Assembly: GCF_000090795.2 (NCBI RefSeq)
Contig: NW_003546456.1
Span: 78,775-127,950, forward strand
Reading direction: 5' to 3'
DNA length: 49,176 nt
Origin: Amphimedon queenslandica
Lineage: Eukaryota; Porifera; Demospongiae; Haplosclerida; Niphatidae
In this document: one piece after another, positions 11,959 to 23,899 of the stretch
How the letters are laid out: every line of letters starts with the position of its first letter
Numbering within the stretch: the first letter of the stretch is position 1
Program-made: the position numbers and the translations under genes
Notes under the pieces: model-generated
Told to the model about the DNA's origin: nothing
Seen by the model: the letters and a program-made list of their open reading frames with translations, nothing else
Databases searched by the model: none

Positions 11959-12403
11959 CTTCTTAATAGCCACACCCAGACTGTGAGCCAATGCACCCAC
12001 GTGTAATCACGTGGTTAGGACATCAGAGCATGATTAGTGTCAACTTTCTATTTCTACAGCAACTATTGATCCTTTGGTTCCATTTTGACAGTACACTCAT
12101 GCTACAGTATTATTAATTATCATTATAAAAGATAAAGATACACACACAGAGACACAAACAGAAAGGTTGACCAGTAATAATAGTTACACACTAGACTGTG
12201 TTGAACATGAAGTTAATAACTAGAGGACACACTGTACAATAAGGATTGAAGAGTATTAGTATTAGTATTAGTATATAATGGACAGTGTGAACTATAAAGG
12301 AATTAAACCACATTTCACAAGAATGTCTACTAAACACAAAATGAAAATAAATTTAAGAAGTTTCCAAGATGGCATTTGCATATTTGCATGTATAAAAGAA
12401 GGA
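11959..12403. other. Intergenic: ERAL1 5' flank and Col-A 3' flank
   Basis: No coding signal is seen. The segment contains the ERAL1 promoter side, a short ATTAGT repeat near 12250, and the Col-A 3' untranslated region side. Confidence 0.5.
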
Positions 12404-13531
12404 CTATAGTCTATTGCAGAAACAAGCTCTTCCTGTTTCCACTCCATACTGACTGTTCCTCTGGTCAGGGACTACACTAGCTATTGGGAACCAGGTGGGG
12501 CTACCACTGAGGGACATGCTGCTACTGTACTGCTTTGTAAACCAGCCAGAACCCTGTGGAGGGAGAGAGAGAGAGAAGAGTAAATAGGTATAGTTTATTA
12601 TTTTCTTTTCATACTAAAAGGACACTTTAAAGTAACTGCTCTAGCTAATATTTCATGGTACACTCAAAAACATAATCATTAAGGACCAAAGCAAATCTAG
12701 ACACAAAATGTAGAAAGAACAAACTTTCTACTGAAGTTGAATGAGAATATTAACATCATTCTTATGGTGACAATACTGTAGAAGTTGATCAATCCTGACT
12801 ATTACTACTACTAATATCAGTATAACCTCATTAAGAGATCCTAGCTGGCACCCATCAGTCTCATATTTGATGTTCCTGTTGTTGAGTCTCCATTTCTCCC
12901 CATCAGTCCCCACTAGTCTCATCTCCTCTATATTTTGATGTGTTTGTCTGTCACAATGATACCGAACCTTCTGCTGAGCACTGCTACTCAACAACTGCAG
13001 CATACCCAACTGATCATATGGAATAGGACACTCAAACTAGAAATAAAAAAATAAAAAAATACTAATTTAGATAGTTTCTTTGTCATGATGTACCCAAGTC
13101 CCTTGATATCTGCCCTCAGCTTCACCTCAAGCAGATATCTCAGTCCTCAGGTATTACATTACTCATGAACAGCCTCTTTTCCTTACCTCCACAGTCTGTC
13201 TTTCTTCAATGGTAGACATGCTGCTATCAGTACACTCCACACAGGAGCAGCCTGGCTTACTGCAGTAGACCTGTACAGCATCATCAGTGGATCCAAGGTT
13301 AGGGTCAATCCAATAGAGTCCTTCCATGAACTGAGGGTTGCATAAAAATAAGTCGTAGCAGGTTCTTGCTGGGTTGTATCGTGTCCCGTTTGGTTTTAAA
13401 AGTTCTCTAAGTGTCTGTTTGATGGAGTCTAGTTCCGTGTATATTGTGAAGACTCCCTCGTTGAAAACCTTATCGCTGTTTTGACCAATGTAATACTCTG
13501 TCCCTTTCAGTCCACTCTCTGGTGGGACCTC
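12404..13531 (-). other. Col-A C-propeptide (COLFI domain)
   Basis: Three exons of 345, 210 and 150 nt. Landmarks are NPARTC (Cys1), YDLFLC (Cys2 present), YWIDPNLGS (Cys3 replaced by Ser, calcium-site Asp and Asn kept), VQVYC (Cys4), VRYHC (Cys6-like), ETDGC (Cys7-like) and GRAC (Cys8-like). This domain nucleates and selects chains in fibrillar procollagens. Confidence 0.93.
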
Positions 13532-16500
13532 CTAATAATGATATGAAGAATTGATACAATTATTCATTGACAGTCCCCGCCCCCTCTCTCTTACATTTCC
13601 AACTGGACTGGTTATTGTCACTGTTACAGTTTCACCTTTTTCACCTTTAGCTCCCTATAATTAATTAATAATTAATAATAATAAATAAAAATAAATGTAA
13701 GCATGCAACACTTACATTTTGTCCAGTTAACCCTTGATCACCTTGAGGACCCTATGCAATATAAATTCATAAAGTAATAAAATTCATAAGGTACTTGTGG
13801 TCCTGGTGGTCCAGTACTTCCTGCTTGTCCAGGACCTCCGTCAGCACCAGGTGCACCATTAGCTCCCTACAAACAAAAACAATAAACACAAACAATGCAT
13901 ACATGTACTAGTAAAAAATAATAATTAGCATGCATACATGCAATCAAAAATCATTATAATATTTGTAAGTATAAAATCTTCATCCCTCCACTATGATCTG
14001 AATATGGAATCTTGTGGATATATTCATTAAATAAAACATTTAGATGAAGTCCACAAAATTTTTGATAGACCATCATTACTGAAACACTTTACTTGTTCTC
14101 CTTTGTGTCCAGATGGTCCTGGGAGTCCCACTTGTCCCTTGGATCCTTTCTCACCAGGTGGACCCAATTCACCTTGTACTCCTCTGTCACCCTTCAACCC
14201 TTGCTCTCCTTTAGGACCCACGTCTCCTTGAGGACCTCTATCTCCTCCGGGTCCCTATAAACCAGCTGGATAGACCAGCAGACCAGTTATAATGCCCCAC
14301 TTACAGTTTGACCAGAATCCCCCTTCTCACCATCATCCCCAGGGTTACCATTAGCTCCCTATACACAAACAATAGATACAAGTATAGTCCAGTCCTTCCC
14401 TCTCCCTCTCTTTAACATACAGCTGCTCCAGAGGCACCAGAGAGTCCTGGAGCTCCATTATCTCCTTTCTCTCCCTGAGGTCCTTGGGCTCCAGTGTTAC
14501 CCCTATTCCCTCTTGGTCCCATAGCTCCTTTATCTCCTGATGATCCTTTTGGTCCTGGATCACCGGGACTACCAACTGGTCCCGGTAGACCTGTATCTCC
14601 TCTATTGCCACTAGGGCCTTTGGGACCTTGAGGACCCTGTCATTATTAATTAATTAATATTAATAACTAGGGGGTGTGGCTCACTGGCTCTCCATTTGCT
14701 CCGTCTAAACCATCTTCACCATTACTGCCTGGCTCACCCTAAAATAAATAAATAAATAAATAAATAAATATAAACAAATATATAAATAAATGAATAAATA
14801 AATATAAATAAATAAAATAAAGAAATACTCACCACAGCTCCAGGTGGGCCTGGTGGTCCAATGGGACCAAGATTACCAGGAGCTCCCTATTAATAAAATA
14901 ATAGCACAGCTTTTATTACATTTCCTGATAAATATACATGTACATGTACTTATGTTGCATAAAAAAATTCGAGTTCATTCAAATAAAAATTGGATTTTTT
15001 ATGAAGCTCAAATATTGAGTCAAAGTCCCTGTAGTGTAGGTGTGGTCTTACAGTGGTTCCAGGGTCACCAGGTGGTCCTCTTGCTCCATGATCTCCGCTA
15101 GTACCCTGTATACAGACGATACATTAAATTATAAATGTTTAAACATTTAAATTAAACTAACAGGTGCTCCATTAGGCCCAGGTTGTCCAGGTGTTCCTCT
15201 ATCTCCTTTCTGTCCTCTGCCTCCTTTGGGTCCTTGAGCTCCAGTTGGTCCAGCGGCCCCAGGCTCACCCTACAATCAATGATCATGAGACTCGCTCTCA
15301 CCTCACAACACTTTACCTTAGCACCAGCATCTCCTGCTGACCCAGCTGGTCCCTGTGGGCCTGAAGAACCCTATTATTATTAATAATTAATGATAGTTAT
15401 AGTATATGTACTGACAGGCGGTCCAGGGTCTCCTCTTACTCCTTGAGTACCAGCTGCTCCAGTAACTCCCTGTCACACAATATAATACTATTAATAATGG
15501 TAGCTGGTAATAACTCACAGATAATCCGATGGGTCCAGGGTCTCCTTTCTCTCCTCTCACTCCAGGCCCTCCCTCTTTCCCGGGGGTGCCATCATTACCA
15601 GGTGCACCTGTAGCACCACGGTTTCCTTTGGAACCTTTGGATCCTTTATCACCAGCAGAACCTGTGTCACCTCTATCACCCTAAAAATAATAACAACAAC
15701 AACAACAACAACAATAATAATAATAAATAATAAATAATTGTAACTAACTGAAGCTCCATCAAGACCAGGTGGACCTTGTGGACCAGTAGCACCTGGTGGA
15801 CCCTAGAAAATAGAAATAAATAAATAAATAAATAAATACAAATAATTACTGTTTCTCCTCGTTGACCTTCACTACCAGGATTACCAGGAGCACCATCAGG
15901 ACCCTAATTAATTAATCAATTATATAATTAATAATCAGTTAATTAATAATCATTACAGTTGGTCCAGTTTCTCCTTGTGATCCAACATCTCCACTTTCAC
16001 CAGGTGGACCCTAACAACAATTAATAGCCAGTTAATAATCCTTAATAACTAGTTAATAACTAATCCGTTCATACTTGTTGTCCAGGTAGTCCATCTTCTC
16101 CAGAGTCTCCTCTTTCTCCTTGTTCCCCTTGATCCCCTGGTGACCCAGGAGCCCCTGGGGTACCAGCTTGACCTGGTGATCCCTAACAATACAACATTCA
16201 TGTACATGTACATGTATATCGTCATGACATCCTTACAGGATTTCCAGGTGTACCAGGAGGTCCAGGTGGCCCAGGAGGACCTTGTTGACCCTACATGTGT
16301 ATCATAATTAATAAATACAATGTTCATGTTCATGTATATCGTACCGATTGTCCATTGACTCCAGCACTGCCTGGTAATCCTTGAGGTCCTGTCTCTCCTG
16401 TGGGTCCTTTAGGACCTTGTTCTCCTCTCTCTCCTCTGTCTCCCTATGTAAACAACAACAAACAACAGGGCAGCTGGTCCATATTCAACCATTTTACATA

Positions 16501-19500
16501 CAAATACCCAGGACCATTAACAGCAGCTGCTGCCTTTAAAAGTACCAGCCAGCCCCTAGTATAGACAGTACTAGTAGTTCTTACTCTTTCTCCTCTGGGT
16601 CCAGCTGCTCCAGCTGGTCCTGGTGGGCCAGTGTCTCCATCTCTTCCATCAACTCCAGGACTGCCTGTTAGACCAGCTGATCCTGCTATTCCAGGGGCTC
16701 CTACATCACCAGGTGGTCCACGATCACCTCCTGCCCCCTGTAGAAGAAAAGAGGAACACATCATGACTGAGTGCAGGTATTGCTCGTACCTTCTCTCCTC
16801 TGGGTCCAGTAGGACCTGGCTGTCCATCTTTACCAGCTACACCCTACAGTAATAAGTTTAAATAAGTTTCAAGCATTTTTACAAAATATTATCATAAATT
16901 AATATCTTACATGATCACCAGACGGTCCGCTATGACCAGGTTCTCCATCACGACCAGGTACACCCTATCACCATGACGATAAGCCACACCTATTAATTAA
17001 TTAATTACAACTTACAGCATCTCCAGGTTGTCCTGCTGGTCCTCTTTGACCTGCTTCTCCTTCAAAACCCTAACACAAACAGGTAACAGGAACCGGTCAA
17101 ACTGGTTTTACTTGTTCTCCGGGTGATCCAGGAGGACCCTGTGTTCCTCTGTCTCCTTTATTCCCCTGTGGTCCAGGGGGACCAGGTGTTCCTCTAGAAC
17201 CCTGAGGTCCTTGTGCTCCTGATGGTCCAGGGTTACCGTTAATACCCATCAGTCCCTGCAGCAGTGAGTGAGGTACAGGTAAAGGTACATTCAGGTATAG
17301 GCTTACTCTTCTTCCAGTGTTACCACGTGGTCCCCTTTGACCTGGTGCTCCACTCACTCCTTTCTGTCCTTTAGACCCGGGCCAGCCGGGGACTCCTTGA
17401 GGACCAGGTGGACCCTACCATGAGGCACCAGTAGTGCTTAGGTTAGTACCAGCTGAGTACTCGTAACTTACATCAGGGCCTGCTTCACCAGGTGGGCCTG
17501 AGGCTCCGGGAAGACCAGGTGCTCCTGGTTGCCCATTGTCACCATCCCTACCATTATCACCAGGGGGACCAGGAAGACCCTATAATATCATTAATAATCG
17601 CTAATAACTATTAATAACTATTAATAACTCTTATTTACCAAGCTTCCAGATTCTCCCAGTGCTCCAGGATTACCAGGTAGACCAGAATTTCCCTACAAAT
17701 TCAAATAAATCTCAATACAGCACACCAAGAGGAGCAGCTGCTAATAAACATTAAGTACCTTCTCTCCTTTATGACCATAAGGACCTCTAGGACCTTGATC
17801 TCCCTATAAGAGAGGAAACAGGTGCAGCTGTGTGTTAATTCAAATGTTAATGTACCATACCTTGTCTCCTTTCTCTCCAGGATTACCAGGAGCACCTGGA
17901 GGACCAGGACGTCCCTAGAGTAGTTACATTAATTAATGAGGAGGGCAGGGGGTGTAACTTACAGCTGCTCCTTTAGCACCAGTTGATCCAACAGGACCAG
18001 TGTGACCCTAAACTCATTTAATATCATAAAGAGTGATAGCGTGTTCTCTTACGGGTAGTCCTTCAGGTCCAGGCGGACCTTGCTCTCCATTCCTTCCACT
18101 ATTTCCATCCTGACCAGCTTGACCAGGTGCTCCTGGACTACCATCTCTACCCTACAGAACAATAATTAATAATAAATTGATATACATGTAATTAATAACT
18201 ACTTACAGGACTTCCTGGTGCTCCTCTACCTCCAGGGAAACCTCTAGCACCAGCTGATCCCTAAAATAAATAAATAAATAAACAATAAATAATGTTAGGC
18301 ACTCACTCTAGCTCCTTTTGTTCCTTGTTCCCCCAGTTCACCAGGTGAGCCCTAAAATGTAGAAGTTAAATACACGTACATGTACATGTGAGGTCTTACA
18401 GGTGGTCCAGGAGGTCCCAGTGCTCCTGGAGACCCTACAACTCCTCGTGGACCCTAGGGGGGCACTTTGAAATGAAAATACACAATAATGATAGAACCAA
18501 CCGGATTCCCTGGTAGTCCTGTTGGTCCTGGGTCACCATTTTGACCCTAAAAAATAATAATAACAAATAATAATAATAACAAATAATAATAATAACAACA
18601 ACAACAATAATAATAATAATGTACATGTACATGTAATGACTTACAGGTGGTCCATCACTGCCAGGGTTACCAGGGTTACCTGGTGGGCCAGCCATACCCT
18701 GCAAATATTAGTTTAAAATCAATTCAATATTATCAGTTCCCTTACAGTGGGTCCCTTCAATCCTTGTAAACCTGTAGGTCCTGGTAGTCCATGTTGTCCT
18801 TTATCTCCAGGGGGTCCAGGGGGCCCAGGATGCCCGGGGGGACCTGAAGTACCCTAGAGTGCCGACAGGAGGTAACCCCGTGCTATAGTACAGACAGTAT
18901 GAGAACTAACTTGCTCTCCATTCCTTCCTCTCTCTCCAGGTGCTCCAGGTATTCCGATAGTACCCTATCAATACAGTACAGCTGCTAATATTAATAATAA
19001 AGGTTTCATTACTTGAGGGCCTCGTTCACCAGGTGGTCCAGGGGGTCCATCAGCTCCAGGGTTACCCTAGAAACAGTTTAAATTCTACGGTAATTGTTAC
19101 ATGTACTAGTTACAGGTGGTCCGCGGCGTCCCTGGGGTCCTGAGGGTCCTCTAGGGCCTGGCTCTCCCTATAAGGAAATAATCAAAATAGACACCAATTC
19201 TAAAAATAGACATGAATGTGCTATATATAGTACAGGTACATGATGTAATGTACGTACAGTTAGACAGGATCCTGGGGATTTATTGGGTCCTTTTACTGAT
19301 GGTGCTGATGGGGCGGGACCAGATCCACCAGTACCAGGTGGAATATTAACCTGATGATAAATAATGATATACATTATAATAATAGATTATAAAGGACTCA
19401 CAATGTAAGGTTGTCCAGGAGGTCCAGGTGGTCCTCTCCCTCCAATGTTACCAGTCAAACCAGGCTCTCCCTACAATCGAAGAGTTTTTAAAAGTACATG

Positions 19501-20985
19501 TACTGTACATGTTCATGTGACGAGACTCACTCTGGGTCCTTTCCTTCCAGGTAGACCAGGCAGACCAGGAGGTCCACGTGATCCAGGGGCTCCCTCAGGA
19601 CCAGCTGGTCCAGGCAAACCAGGCTATGGAGTAATGATAATTATTATTAATGCATTAATTAATTAATTACTGATCTTACCGGCCCAAATACGATATCACC
19701 AGGTGCTCCTTTTTGTCCTTTAGCCTATAGGAAGAGGATTGTATACAATATATTATTAATAACTTTTAATAACTACTCACCCCCTTGATAACGACAGCCT
19801 AGAATGAACACCATATAAGGAAAAGATACAAAATATTTTTAAAATATTAAAAATAGTATCACATCTTACAGGTCCAGTTGGTCTATCCCCTGATCCAATG
19901 ACAGAGGGTGGGGAGGTGGGGCTACCAAGGATACCCAGTGCTGTTTCTAGGGTGATTTTTGGCAGATTACATTGACTTGGTTCAGCCAGACACTGAGCTC
20001 TTTGTTCAACACAACCAATGATTGCTAACATTTGAACTGCTCCCTGTAAACAAGATGTGATATTAGTTCATATATATACATGTACAGGTACACTAATCAT
20101 TACAATATCAGTATTAATTTAACATAATTCAAATTTTATTAATTTAATATGTACATGTATATTACCTGAAAAGTGTCGTTGGCATTAACCCCACTTTGAA
20201 TAGCAGTAAATCCATCAGCAAGAACACCACCAGCACTTTGAATAAAAGGTACTCTTTCTCGCGGCGAACTCTCACAATCGATATACAACAGTGCTTCACT
20301 CGTCTCTGCATTAACACAGACTGTGATGTATTGAAATTTACTCGTGTTATACTGGCCACTGAATTTCGCCGTAACCCCCCTGAGGGTGTGGCTAATAGTT
20401 CCGTTAATGACAGAAAGGTCTCCAACCCTTGTAGTCCCACTGCTAAAGTGTAGAACGGGATTTGAGTTCCCATTGGCCTCACGAAGGATCGTCAAGATAC
20501 AGTAGGACCTTCTTGTAAAGTTACGAGAGACTGAAGGTGGAATAATGACACCACCACTGGGTGGACTGTAGGCCATATCTCCTGCCCCAGCAGCTCTTCT
20601 CATACAGACTCCTGTTACATTCTGTATTTGAGTATGAGATTGTAAACCCGGGATTAGATCTAAAAATATAAATAAATAAAAAATTAATAAATAATCATGA
20701 CGACTGATAAAAATAACAAAAAAACATTGACGAAGGGTTAAATATTACACAAACTCCTGTACACAAACAAAAAAATAATAAAATATCCCACATTTAAAGG
20801 GTTAATTAATGACGTCTAAATTTTAATTTGATAATAATTTTAATAATAATCCAGTACTCACCAACTTCAATAGGACAATCTTCAGCTGCTACTGCAGACA
20901 CTAGGAGGACGGACAGTAAGAATAGAAACCTATTGAATATCAGGGAATAAAGATGGAGGACTCCTCTGGGCCCACCTTACCTCAT
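12404..20985 (-). CDS. Fibrillar procollagen chain Col-A (V/XI-like, with TSPN N-propeptide)
   Basis: Minus-strand, many-exon gene. The start ATG sits in a 5-nt coding exon (20985-20981) spliced to 20929-20862, giving the signal peptide [17 protein letters not shown]. Exon 20659-20166 and exon 20043-19870 encode a thrombospondin N-terminal-like (LamG-type) domain. A short minor helix and a non-collagenous linker with [15 protein letters not shown] (about 19250-19360) follow. Then comes the major Gly-X-Y helix from about 19170 down to 13600 in phase-0 exons that begin with a Gly codon. The C-propeptide (COLFI) occupies exons 13531-13187, 13036-12827 and 12553-12404, ending RACFCNRL. Cys2 is present (DLFLC, 13342-13340), but the Cys3 position is Ser (PNLGS, 13291-13289). 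Extra cysteines occur (KPGCSCVEC). Assembly of fibrils in the mesohyl is the expected role. The total exon count was not worked out. Confidence 0.96.
14895..15050. repeat. Degenerate dispersed-repeat copy in a Col-A intron
   Basis: TTTATTACATTTCCTGATA, ACATGTACATGTACTTATG and AAGTCCCTGTAGTGTAGG echo the palindromic dispersed element found at 30224 and 39316, with the central palindrome decayed. Confidence 0.5.
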
Positions 20986-21917
20986 GGTGGCTGCTACACC
21001 TAATGGCAGTAGGTGCAAACAACTACGACTGGGTCTCAGACAGCAAAGATTAGAAAAGGCTCACTGCCTTTCTCTCTAGCCTAGCTCAGGATTAGAAACC
21101 ATGGGGCGGCCGCCTGGCTTATACAATGGTCCTCTTTATCAAAGGGACACAATACTGCCAGCCAGCCGCCCCTACTGTAGTTTAACCTCCAAAGATAGGA
21201 CGCACAGTGAGGCCATGATGGCCTCCTCTCCAATAATGTGCTTACCTGCGAAATTGCGCGGGATGGAGTGACGTCACTCGAGGACTGAGAATGGAACCAG
21301 TGGTGGAATGGGAATTGAATGTTGTGCAATTTTTATTAAGGTTATCTAGTTGATTATTTAAAGTTAACTAATGTTAATAACCATTTAAAAATTAACACGT
21401 GGTGCTATGGCTGACATCTCTTTGGCTCTTAAATGATCTTTTAAGAGACTAAGAGAAGTTATTATACGTTAGTCCTCCTCGAACAAGAGGTATTGTTCGT
21501 GAAAGCCTATTGTACATTGAATAATGATGTTATGTCTCGAGCCTCAATCCTGTTGATCCTCTCTAATGACAACACTTCAATATAACTCCTCGTACTACCT
21601 CCAGTCAATACAATAAAGATGGCAATAGTCCAGTAGACACTACAGCAACAGTCTCTGGTCCTATTGTTCTCCACAGAGAGAATGAGGCTCCTAATAATAG
21701 CCTACACGAGCGGATTATCTTCAGTTGCTGCTCTATCTCCACCTGTTTCTCTCTGACAGTGTCAAGAGAGTGACTGTTATTACATCTCCTAATATCCTAG
21801 CTAGGCCTACTCGGGCAGTGACTAGGATTGACTAGCTACTCTTCTACTAGCAGCAGTGGATCAGTAGCAGTTCCTGTATTTCAGTCTTTCAATTCAGTTC
21901 CTAGTTGAAAAGGAAAG
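20986..21917. promoter_or_regulatory. Bidirectional intergenic region between Col-A and Col-B
   Basis: The 932 bp between the divergent collagen ATGs must contain both 5' flanks. It includes a more GC-rich patch (21090-21300, with GCGGCCGC near 21105 and the CRE palindrome at 21266) and no credible conserved coding exon. The head-to-head layout is like vertebrate COL4A1/COL4A2. Shared regulation is inferred. Confidence 0.7.
21266..21279. promoter_or_regulatory. Perfect CRE/ATF-type palindrome
   Basis: GAGTGACGTCACTC is a 14-bp perfect palindrome centred on TGACGTCA, the consensus binding site of CREB/ATF-family bZIP factors. It lies between the divergent collagen genes, about 280 bp from the Col-A ATG and 640 bp from the Col-B ATG. 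Function is inferred from the motif only. Confidence 0.55.
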
Positions 21918-23519
21918 ATGGCTAATTTATTATCACTTTTAGCTCTTTCTCTTGTACTGATATCCACTACAATGGCCGTAGTAAGTGCAAGAAACATTTA
22001 TCATTATTATATATTTATGTTCACGTACAGCATATGTAATTCAGAACTACCCTACCCTACACTATTATATTTTATGTACATATACTCGTGTGTTTCTTTG
22101 AATCATGTTAGTTAAATTGTTTTTCAAATTTTTAGGTAGGACCACCTGGTAATCCAGGTGCTGAGCCAAACCCAGTTGGACCGGTAAGTGTACATGAACT
22201 CACGTAGTCCTGTCATGTACATGTTATACATGTGTTGTGTTGTATTGTAATGTTTCCATGCTCATGTTTCTTTGTCCTTCATTGTTACTTTATATTTGCT
22301 TCTTTCTTAGCCTGGAGCCCCTGGTGCCCCTGGAGATCCTGTAAGTTTATTAATTAATTAATTAATTAATTATATATTTAATTAAATTGTTCCATTATTT
22401 CAGGGAGCAGATGGTTTAAATGGTAGAAGTGGTAAAGATGGTGAGCCTGGAGCAAAGGGACCGCCTGGTGCCCCTGGAGACTCTGGAGCAGCTGGACCAC
22501 CTGGTGCTCCTGCTGTACGTGTTATAACTCCATTATTAATTACTTATTATTATTATTTATTGTTTTAGATCCTACCCCCTGGGTTTTTTGACCCCAAAGG
22601 TCCTGCCCCTCACTTGATCGGTATCAAGGGAGACAAAGGAACGTCTGGACCTGATGGACCACCTGGAGTTCATGGAGCACCTGTAAGATATCATAACACT
22701 GTACTTTTAAATATTGAACTGTATCTTTAATAGGGTCACCCTGGCCACCCTGGTCCCCAAGGTGACAAGGGAGAACCTGGTGATAAAGGAGCCCCTGGAG
22801 ATAAAGGACATCCTGGATTAAAGGGACCCATCGGAAAACCTGTGAGTACTCGGTACACATACATGACACAATGAATCCATTGTTGCTAGGGTGAGCAAGG
22901 AGCTAGAGGGAGGAAAGGACTACCAGGAGGACCTGGTCCAAGAGGAAGAGGAGGACCAGCTGGAGCTAAGGGACCAGATGGAGCCAAAGGAGCAACCGTA
23001 TGTAACACAAAAAACCTGTTATATATACCCGTTATATATACCTGTTATAATGTACTTGGATTATTTTAGGGTGAGCAAGGATTCCCTGGATCAAAGGGAA
23101 GTCAGGGAGCAGCTGGTCAGCCTGGTAGGACTGGATCAAGGGGCAACGCTGGGAACCCTGGAAACCCTGTACGTTAATTAATATGTATCTTATTATTAAT
23201 TAATGATTATTAATTAAGGGAGCACCTGGAGAGCCTGGACAGAAAGGACAAGCAGGATCAATCGGACATCCAGTATGCCCCACCCACTCATTAATGAATA
23301 TTAATTGATTGATGTATAGGGACCAGCTGGTTCAAGAGGACCTGTAGGAGCACCTGGACCAGTTGTAAGTGGATCATGTACTAATAATGTAGAGGCGTTG
23401 TTATGGCTACCAGTATAATAGTCCTTTTATTAAGTAATGTGTGACATAGACGCCATAGCAACAGTAACCTAGCAACCCTTCCTTAGCAACACAGCCAGAC
23501 AATGGACCCTTTATGATCA

Positions 23520-23550
<31 letters not shown>

Positions 23551-23830
23551 GTTATTATTATTATTTTTAGGGTGAGGTTGGTAAGACTGGTGCCCATGGT
23601 GCCCCTGGAAAGAGAGGAGACGCTGTAAGTGGGCATTAATTAGAGTATAATTTATATTGACATGTCCTGCTAGGGTGATACTGGTGCTGATGGTTTACCT
23701 GGAGCAACAGGTGACGGAGGAGCACCTGGTAATGACGGAGCTCCTGGTCATCCTGGAAAGAACGGAGTTGATGGATTTGATGGTGGAATTGGAGCACCTG
23801 GTGACCCTGGAGCACAGGTATGTGTATATA

Positions 23831-23899
<69 letters not shown>

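Noticed and set aside
11959..12000. An upstream extension of ERAL1 beginning at a GTG (12000)
   Set aside because: Eukaryotic initiation favours the ATG at 11958-11956, which gives a good mitochondrial presequence. The upstream codons have no ATG.
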